Positions 58,814 to 64,000 of a stretch of 64,000 nucleotides of DNA are shown piece by piece. The notes below the pieces were generated by a model that saw only the letters and a program-made list of their open reading frames with translations, was not told where the DNA came from and searched no databases. The stretch lies in contig NZ_JAKJSO010000017.1 of NCBI RefSeq assembly GCF_050337045.1, positions 62,001-126,000 of the forward strand. The letters are read 5' to 3'. Positions within the stretch are counted from its first letter, which is position 1, and every line of letters begins with the position of its first letter. Position numbers and translations under genes: made by a program. The stretch comes from Photobacterium kagoshimensis. GTDB taxonomy: Bacteria; Pseudomonadota; Gammaproteobacteria; Enterobacterales; Vibrionaceae.

Positions 58814-59527
58814 TTAGTACTGTGAGTCTTTAACGATCTTCTCACCATAGATGCCGTTTTGCGGTACTGGTTTGTAGCTAGAAGCCGAGTTACGCATGAT
58901 GCGGATCCCTTCCGCGCCCGCATTACGTGCTGAAATCACGTCACCGTCTGAATCGCCGTAGTACAGCTTGATGTTGTTGGCTTTAATGTACTTGGTCTTG
59001 GTGTATTCAGTTTTGCTTGAGCCCGCAAAAATTACCTTGTTCATTTTCTCAATGCCAAAGGTATCTTTGAGGTATTGCGTTGAAATTTCACACTTAGAGC
59101 CCGTACGGCCAGTGATGAAGAAAATGCTATCACCGCGTTTTTGGTGCATGGTGATCAGCTTCTGGCCCACTTGTTTAGGTAGGCTGAACTTTTCCCATTC
59201 ACAGTTCATTTTATCCCAAAATTGCTGAGATTTTAGGTAGCTATAACCATTTGGCGAGAACTGTTGCTGACCACGGTAAAAGCCCGGTGAGCTAAAAAGA
59301 ACCGTATCATCAATATCAAAACCGACCGCCATTGGTGGCTTACCTTCGAGGCTCTTAGCGATATCATCAACGGATACCCAGTGTAGTTGTGCGGGTTCAC
59401 CCTGCTGCATGATTTCCACAGAGCTAAAGCCTGTTTCTGTTCCAGGAAGTTTAGGGTCGGCAAAGGCTGAACCTGATGCGAAAGCACAAGCTAATAGGGA
59501 AGAGACGGCAATTGTAGTGAGTTTCAT
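58814..59527 (-). CDS. aphA: Class B acid phosphatase AphA
   Basis: AphA is a periplasmic, magnesium-dependent, non-specific phosphatase of the HAD (DDDD) superfamily that also has phosphotransferase activity. The 237-residue preprotein has a Sec signal (cleavage expected after SAFA near residue 23). The catalytic motif is FDIDDTVLFSSPGF near residue 70, FITGRTGSK is motif II, and YGDSDGDVISARNAG is motif III/IV. Its length equals the E. coli enzyme. It should not be confused with the unrelated vibrio quorum regulator of the same name. Confidence 0.95.
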   Translation of the reverse strand: MKLTTIAVSSLLACAFASGSAFADPKLPGTETGFSSVEIMQQGEPAQLHWVSVDDIAKSLEGKPPMAVGFDIDDTVLFSSPGFYRGQQQFSPNGYSYLKSQQFWDKMNCEWEKFSLPKQVGQKLITMHQKRGDSIFFITGRTGSKCEISTQYLKDTFGIEKMNKVIFAGSSKTEYTKTKYIKANNIKLYYGDSDGDVISARNAGAEGIRIMRNSASSYKPVPQNGIYGEKIVKDSQY

Positions 59528-59703
59528 TGTTTTGTTTTTTAGTTATTGATCAAATTGAGGTGTAAAAGTACCCCTCTGTGACACATTTAAATCTAGCGAG
59601 AGTCACAAAATACCAACCACGTAGCATAATGTTATTTTACGATTTTCAGTCATTGACAGCCTTTATTACGTAGTGAAGGTCGTATTTATCAATTTCTAAC
59701 CAT

Positions 59704-59727
59704 AAAAAAGGAGAGCCGAAGCTCTCC
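59704..59727 (-). terminator. Terminator after the first chemoreceptor gene
   Basis: Read on the minus strand: GGAGAGC, a TTCG tetraloop, GCTCTCC, then six T. It lies about 40 bp after the stop of the gene at 59769-61700. Confidence 0.9.
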
Positions 59728-59768
59728 AATTTGTTGTTGGCTGTGATGCTGAAGTGTTCAAGCAAATG

Positions 59769-61700
59769 TTATAGCTTAAAGGTGCCTACCATGCTGTCTA
59801 GGCGCTGGGATAGGGCACGCAGCTCTTGGCTTGAGTCGGCCAATTGCGCGGCAGTATCAGCCGTACGTTGGGTCGTTTCATTAATTTCTTCAATATTGCA
59901 GTTAATGTCGTTAACCACAGTTGATTGTTCTTCCGTTGCGGTTGCCACTTGGGTGTTCATATCTGAAATTAAGGTGATACGGTCAGCGATGGACACCAAT
60001 GCCGCCGATGCCTCATCGGCCGCAGACACACCGTCAGAGGTCAGCTGGCGACTTTGTTGCATCGCGCTAACGGCATCACTTGCCTCTTCTTGCAGGCGGT
60101 TAATCATCGACTGAATTTCATTGGTTGAATCTGAGGTGCGGCTGGCTAAGTTTCGCACTTCATCGGCAACTACAGCAAAACCACGACCTTGCTCGCCCGC
60201 CCGTGCCGCTTCTATGGCCGCATTAAGCGCCAGTAGGTTGGTTTGCTCAGAGATGCCACGGATCGTATCGAGGATGCTACCGATGGCTTGGGTATTGTTA
60301 GCCAATGAACCAATCACATCACTCACTTGTGCCACATCGTTAGATAGCTGATTGATGGTATTGCGCGCCTGACCCACAACATTTTGGCCATTTTGAGTTT
60401 CCCCTTCGGCATTTTGAGCGGCATCAGCGGCTTGGGCGGCATTGCCGGCGATTTCATTGACCGTCGCGCCCATTTGATTAATGGCTGTCACCACCTGAAT
60501 GGTGCGGTCGCGTTGGCTATGGCTATTATCTAGGGTGAGTTGTGCTTGAGAGGCAACAGCTTCTGCGGCACTGCGTAATGCGTTGCCTGTTTCAGCGACA
60601 TCTTGCACCGAACTGTGGATCTTGCTGATAAAACTATTAAAGCCTTGTGACAGCTGCGCGATTTCATCTTTACCTTTGATCTCGATGCGGTGGCGTAAAT
60701 CACCTTCACCTTCGCCCAAGTCTTTAAATACCGCAGCAAGGTTAGCAATAGGGCGAGTAATCGAATTCGCTAGCCAAAGCGCGGCAAGGGCAAACAGCGC
60801 CGCGATCACTAAGGTCCACACCATGATTTGATGGGATGCTTTATTGAGCTCAGCGAATATTTCATCTTGTGGCACTTCGGCAACCACATACCAATCCATG
60901 GATGGGATGTAGCTGGTTGCCACAAGGATCTGGTCGCCATTACGCTCCACAGTTGTAAAGTTAAAGTCTGCTTTATTAAGAAGCTGTTGGCTCGCTGCTG
61001 CTGAGTACTCAGACTGAAGCGTCGCTTTACCTAACTTCTGAGTGTTTTTATGTAGACGAAGCTTACCTTGATTATCAACAAGGTAGATAAAACCCGTTTG
61101 CTCAAGGGTGAATTGGTTGATGAAGCTCACCATCCCATTCATGGATTTTGATAACCCCGCGAGGCTACTTCCGTGAGGGCGTTGGTAGTTGAGGAACAGT
61201 TTCACTTCACCGCTGTCTTCTCGGTACACACTCAATGATTTTTCCTGACCACTCGTCACCAACTTAGTGAACCAGCCATTTTGGCGGTGTTGGCGAGAGG
61301 CGGTAAAACTGTCCATCCAGTAAGTGCCGGTTTGGCGGTTCGCAATTGAGGCGTCAATCAGCTGGTATTGCTGCTTAACGGCTTTAAGCTCATCAAGAAT
61401 AGCCTTGTCTTGAGCTGCGGTATGCTCTTGGCTTGTGATAGGAGGAGGCTGGATTTGTTCCGTTAATAGACGACTGTTGCCGAGCTGTTCTGCTGCCGCG
61501 AGTAAGATTGAAATTTCTTTATCTATGCTGCGATTAAACTGCATCAAGGTGGCTGGAAGCTCGGATTTAAGCAATCGCTGTTCAATCACATGATGTGCTT
61601 GGCGTTGGCTGACAAAACCCACTAAAGAGGTCGAGATTAAGATGGCAAAAATAAAGCTAAAGGCTAACTTTTGCTTGATGGTTAACTGCTTAATATTCAT
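59769..61700 (-). CDS. Methyl-accepting chemotaxis protein with periplasmic sensor domain
   Basis: This is a transmembrane chemoreceptor. It begins MNIKQLTIKQKLAFSF with a first membrane helix at about residues 12-30, and the start at 61700 aligns with its paralogue. A periplasmic region of about 250 residues follows, probably a Cache-type fold by its layout and GFIYLVDNQGKLRLHKN. A second helix (VWTLVIAALFALAALWLA), HAMP (NSITRPIANLAAVFKDLGE) and the signalling hairpin (ISEQTNLLALNAAIEAARAG) complete it. Length 643 residues. The ligand is unknown. It lies 186 bp downstream of a close paralogue. Confidence 0.92.
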   Translation of the reverse strand: MNIKQLTIKQKLAFSFIFAILISTSLVGFVSQRQAHHVIEQRLLKSELPATLMQFNRSIDKEISILLAAAEQLGNSRLLTEQIQPPPITSQEHTAAQDKAILDELKAVKQQYQLIDASIANRQTGTYWMDSFTASRQHRQNGWFTKLVTSGQEKSLSVYREDSGEVKLFLNYQRPHGSSLAGLSKSMNGMVSFINQFTLEQTGFIYLVDNQGKLRLHKNTQKLGKATLQSEYSAAASQQLLNKADFNFTTVERNGDQILVATSYIPSMDWYVVAEVPQDEIFAELNKASHQIMVWTLVIAALFALAALWLANSITRPIANLAAVFKDLGEGEGDLRHRIEIKGKDEIAQLSQGFNSFISKIHSSVQDVAETGNALRSAAEAVASQAQLTLDNSHSQRDRTIQVVTAINQMGATVNEIAGNAAQAADAAQNAEGETQNGQNVVGQARNTINQLSNDVAQVSDVIGSLANNTQAIGSILDTIRGISEQTNLLALNAAIEAARAGEQGRGFAVVADEVRNLASRTSDSTNEIQSMINRLQEEASDAVSAMQQSRQLTSDGVSAADEASAALVSIADRITLISDMNTQVATATEEQSTVVNDINCNIEEINETTQRTADTAAQLADSSQELRALSQRLDSMVGTFKL

Positions 61701-61834
61701 TAGGTATGTTATTAGGATAGTGAGCAATTGTCATACATCATGTATCGACCTTTACCCTTGTTGAATGAGGTGCTTCCTGCTTTGACTGAGTTTTGGTTAC
61801 TTGCAGTTTATTGCTTTTTGGTTTGCCAGAGGCT

Positions 61835-61862
61835 AAAAAGGGAAAGCCGAAGCCTTCCCTTT
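61835..61862 (-). terminator. Terminator after the second chemoreceptor gene
   Basis: Read on the minus strand: GGGAAGGC, TTCG loop, GCTTTCCC, then five T. It lies about 25 bp after the stop of the gene at 61886-63802, so the two receptors are probably separate transcripts. Confidence 0.88.
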
Positions 61863-61885
61863 GTGTATTACTTTATTGTTATTAT

Positions 61886-63802
61886 TTACAGCTTAAACGT
61901 ACCGACCATCGAATCTAGGCGCTGAGATAATGCGCGTAGCTCTTGGCTGGAATCTGCCAACTCTGCGGCTGTCTCAGCGGTACGTTGGGTTGTTTCATTA
62001 ATTTCTTCGATATTGCAGTTGATGTCGTTCACTACCGTCGATTGCTCTTCGGTTGCGGTTGCCACCTGAGTATTCATATCGGAAATCAAGGTGATGCGAT
62101 CAGCGATTGAAACCAGTGCACCAGATGCTTCATCTGCCGCAGATACGCCATCTGAGGTTAGCTGACGACTTTGCTGCATTGCATTGACCGCGTTGCTTGC
62201 TTCTTCTTGCAGACGATTAATCATCGTTTGAATTTCGTTAGTCGAATCAGACGTACGACTTGCTAGACTACGCACTTCATCGGCAACCACGGCAAAGCCA
62301 CGACCTTGTTCACCAGCGCGCGCCGCTTCAATCGCAGCATTAAGTGCTAGCAAGTTGGTCTGCTCTGAAATGCCACGAATGGTATCTAGGATGCTGCCAA
62401 TCGCTTGGGTATTGTTGGCCAGTGAGCCTATCACATCACTCACTTGAGCAACGTCGTTAGACAGTTGGTTAATGCTGTTACGTGCTTGACCAACAACATC
62501 TTGGCCGTTCTGTGTTTCACTTTCAGCATTGTGAGCGGCATCTGCAGCTTGGGCGGCATTCCCCGCAATCTCATTAACCGTTGCGCCCATTTCGTTAATC
62601 GCAGTTACGACTTGAATGGTACGATCGCGTTGGCTATGACTATTGTCGAGTGTTAGCTGAGCTTGTGAAGCCACCGCTTCTGCTGCGCTACGTAATGCGT
62701 TACCTGTTTCAGCGACTTCACGTACCGAACTATGGATCTTGCTGATGAAGCTATTAAAGCCTTGAGAGAGTTGCGCGATTTCATCTTTGCCTTCAACCTC
62801 GATACGGTGACGTAAATCACCTTCACCTTCGCCAAGGTCTTTAAATACTGCCGCAAGGTTAGCGATAGGGCGAGTGACTGAGCTTGCTAAAATAATCGCA
62901 ACAAAAATGAACAAGGCCGCGATCCCGAATGTCCAAAGCATGATTTGGCTGGTCGCTTTATCTAATTCAGAAAAAGCTTCATGTTTGGGTAGTTCGGCAA
63001 CAACGTACCAGTCCATTGACGGGATGTAGCTGGTGGCCACTAAAGTTGTGGTGCCATTGATATCCGCTTCAGTGATATTTATATCGTGTTTATTAAGGAT
63101 TTTACGAGAGACATTAGCCCCATAAAGCTGGTCTAAACTGGTTTTACCCATTTTAGTGGTATCTTTGTGTAACCGAATTTGACCTTTTGCATCAACAAGG
63201 TACACAAAACCTGTTTGTTCTAGTTTGAACTGATTGATCAAGCGAACCATGTCATCAAGTGACTTAGATAAGCCAGCCATCCCTTTACCATTGAGTTGCT
63301 GGTAATTAATGAATAGCTTGACGTCGCCATTGTCTTCACGGAAGACATTGAGCATGCGTGCTTGGTTGCCAGAAGTGAAACCATAGAACCAAGCATCTTG
63401 TTGTTGGTTCAGACGGCGAAGGAAGCCGTCTTGGTTCCAGTAATCACCTGTCGAACGATCAGCGACAGATGCATCAAAGAGTTGATACTGATTTTTGGTA
63501 TCATTCAGTACTTGAATTAAATTTTGTTCTTGAGCATCACTTTGGTCTGAGTTGTAGAACTCAAGAATAAAGCGGTTGGTAGCAACTTGCTCAGCCGCTG
63601 ATTGAAGCAGCGAAACTTCTTTATCAATGGCGTTACGGATTTGCATCAAGGTTGCTGGCAGTTCTGAGTTGAGCAATCTGCTTTCAACAACGTTACGCGC
63701 TTGATTTTGACTAATGAACCCAACTAAAGCTGTAGAAGCCAGTACGGCAAGTACCATCGCAAAGATTAGCTTTTGTTTTATGGTTAAATGATTGAATTTC
63801 AT
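61886..63802 (-). CDS. Methyl-accepting chemotaxis protein, paralogue of its neighbour
   Basis: This chemoreceptor of 638 residues has the same plan as the adjacent gene: membrane helix near residues 12-28, a periplasmic domain of about 250 residues and a second helix (LWTFGIAALFIFVAIILA). HAMP (SSVTRPIANLAAVFKDLGE) and the long signalling coiled coil with the EQTNLLALNAAIEAARAG tip follow. From HAMP to the C-terminus the two proteins are almost identical. Their sensor regions share the frame (TSYIPSMDWYVVAE, GFVYLVDAKGQIRLHKD) but differ widely elsewhere. No C-terminal NWETF-type CheR tether is seen; both end DSMVGTFKL. The ligand is unknown. Confidence 0.92.
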   Translation of the reverse strand: MKFNHLTIKQKLIFAMVLAVLASTALVGFISQNQARNVVESRLLNSELPATLMQIRNAIDKEVSLLQSAAEQVATNRFILEFYNSDQSDAQEQNLIQVLNDTKNQYQLFDASVADRSTGDYWNQDGFLRRLNQQQDAWFYGFTSGNQARMLNVFREDNGDVKLFINYQQLNGKGMAGLSKSLDDMVRLINQFKLEQTGFVYLVDAKGQIRLHKDTTKMGKTSLDQLYGANVSRKILNKHDINITEADINGTTTLVATSYIPSMDWYVVAELPKHEAFSELDKATSQIMLWTFGIAALFIFVAIILASSVTRPIANLAAVFKDLGEGEGDLRHRIEVEGKDEIAQLSQGFNSFISKIHSSVREVAETGNALRSAAEAVASQAQLTLDNSHSQRDRTIQVVTAINEMGATVNEIAGNAAQAADAAHNAESETQNGQDVVGQARNSINQLSNDVAQVSDVIGSLANNTQAIGSILDTIRGISEQTNLLALNAAIEAARAGEQGRGFAVVADEVRSLASRTSDSTNEIQTMINRLQEEASNAVNAMQQSRQLTSDGVSAADEASGALVSIADRITLISDMNTQVATATEEQSTVVNDINCNIEEINETTQRTAETAAELADSSQELRALSQRLDSMVGTFKL

Positions 63803-63853
63803 AAGGCTTGGCTGTGTCTTTTATAGGAATTAGTAGAAGAGTAGAACACGAAG

Positions 63854-64000
63854 ATGATGACGAGACTTTTCCCAGCAGCTATTCAGGCTCTACAGCCCAG
63901 TTATTATCTGCCGCTAAAGCGTATTTCTTTAGCTTTATTTGCACTATTTTGCAGTTTTATTTATTCCTCCAATGTATTGGCGCAAGAGCGTCCAAAAATT
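63854..64000 (+). CDS. Unrecognised exported protein, 5' end only
   Basis: The frame opens with two ATGs (63854 and 63857) after a weak GAAG site and runs off the window. The 49 visible residues begin MMTRLFPAAIQALQPSYY. A hydrophobic stretch follows (ISLALFALFCSSFIYSS), then NVLAQERPKI, which looks like a signal peptide with cleavage after VLA near residue 43. The charged and polar stretch of about 22 residues before the hydrophobic core is longer than usual. I do not recognise the family. It is divergent from the chemoreceptor gene at 61886-63802. Confidence 0.6.
   Translation, partial: MMTRLFPAAIQALQPSYYLPLKRISLALFALFCSFIYSSNVLAQERPKI

Noticed and set aside
59572..59614. TGTGAC and GTCACA half-sites upstream of aphA, suggestive of CRP
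   Set aside because: The two halves are 19 bp apart instead of the 6 bp needed inside one CRP site, and neither half has a good partner.

Overview
The window reads as a stretch of core chromosome from a gammaproteobacterium of the Vibrionaceae. Photobacterium or a close relative is my best guess, but the genus is an inference. The reasons are the protein sequences and the local gene orders: mlaFEDCB-ibaG-murA, degS/degQ-zapG-zapE-rplM-rpsI-petABC-sspAB, dolP-diaA-yraN-lpoA/rsmI-rnpB, a complete dcw cluster without ddlB, a DciA-type gene beside secA, nadC-pilABCD-coaE-zapD-yacG, and ampD-pdhR-aceEF-lpdA. I saw no insertion sequences, prophage, CRISPR array or tRNA.

Region 1 (1-11.4 kb) is envelope maintenance. 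It holds a truncated kdsD and yrbG on the minus strand, the Mla phospholipid-transport operon with ibaG and murA on the plus strand, then degS, degQ and zapG (minus) and zapE (plus). Region 2 (11.4-16.9 kb) carries rplM-rpsI behind a structured leader, the cytochrome bc1 operon petABC, and sspAB. Region 3 (16.9-21.7 kb) has dolP, diaA, yraN and lpoA (minus), rsmI (plus), and rnpB, the RNase P RNA.

Region 4 (21.8-39.1 kb) is the division and cell-wall cluster mraZ-rsmH-ftsL-ftsI-murE-murF-mraY-murD-ftsW-murG-murC-ftsQ-ftsA-ftsZ-lpxC, with MraZ boxes at its front. Together its genes build lipid II, assemble the septal ring and start lipid A synthesis. murA and lpoA elsewhere in the window feed the same process. 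Region 5 (39.1-51.3 kb) holds dciA, secA, mutT, yacG, zapD, coaE, the type IV pilus set pilD-C-B-A, nadC and ampD. Region 6 (51.3-58.8 kb) is the pyruvate dehydrogenase operon pdhR-aceE-aceF-lpdA. Region 7 (58.8-64 kb) has aphA, two paralogous chemoreceptors and the start of an unrecognised exported protein.

I found no convincing undescribed multi-gene system. The most interesting signals are non-coding: two PdhR-type palindromes 189 bp apart before pdhR; an 11-bp inverted repeat plus an extra copy between pdhR and aceE; a perfect 8-bp GC-only inverted repeat around the rnpB -10 element; a palindrome at the putative ftsQ promoter; and structured DNA upstream of rplM and mlaF. All were found by eye and no searches were run.
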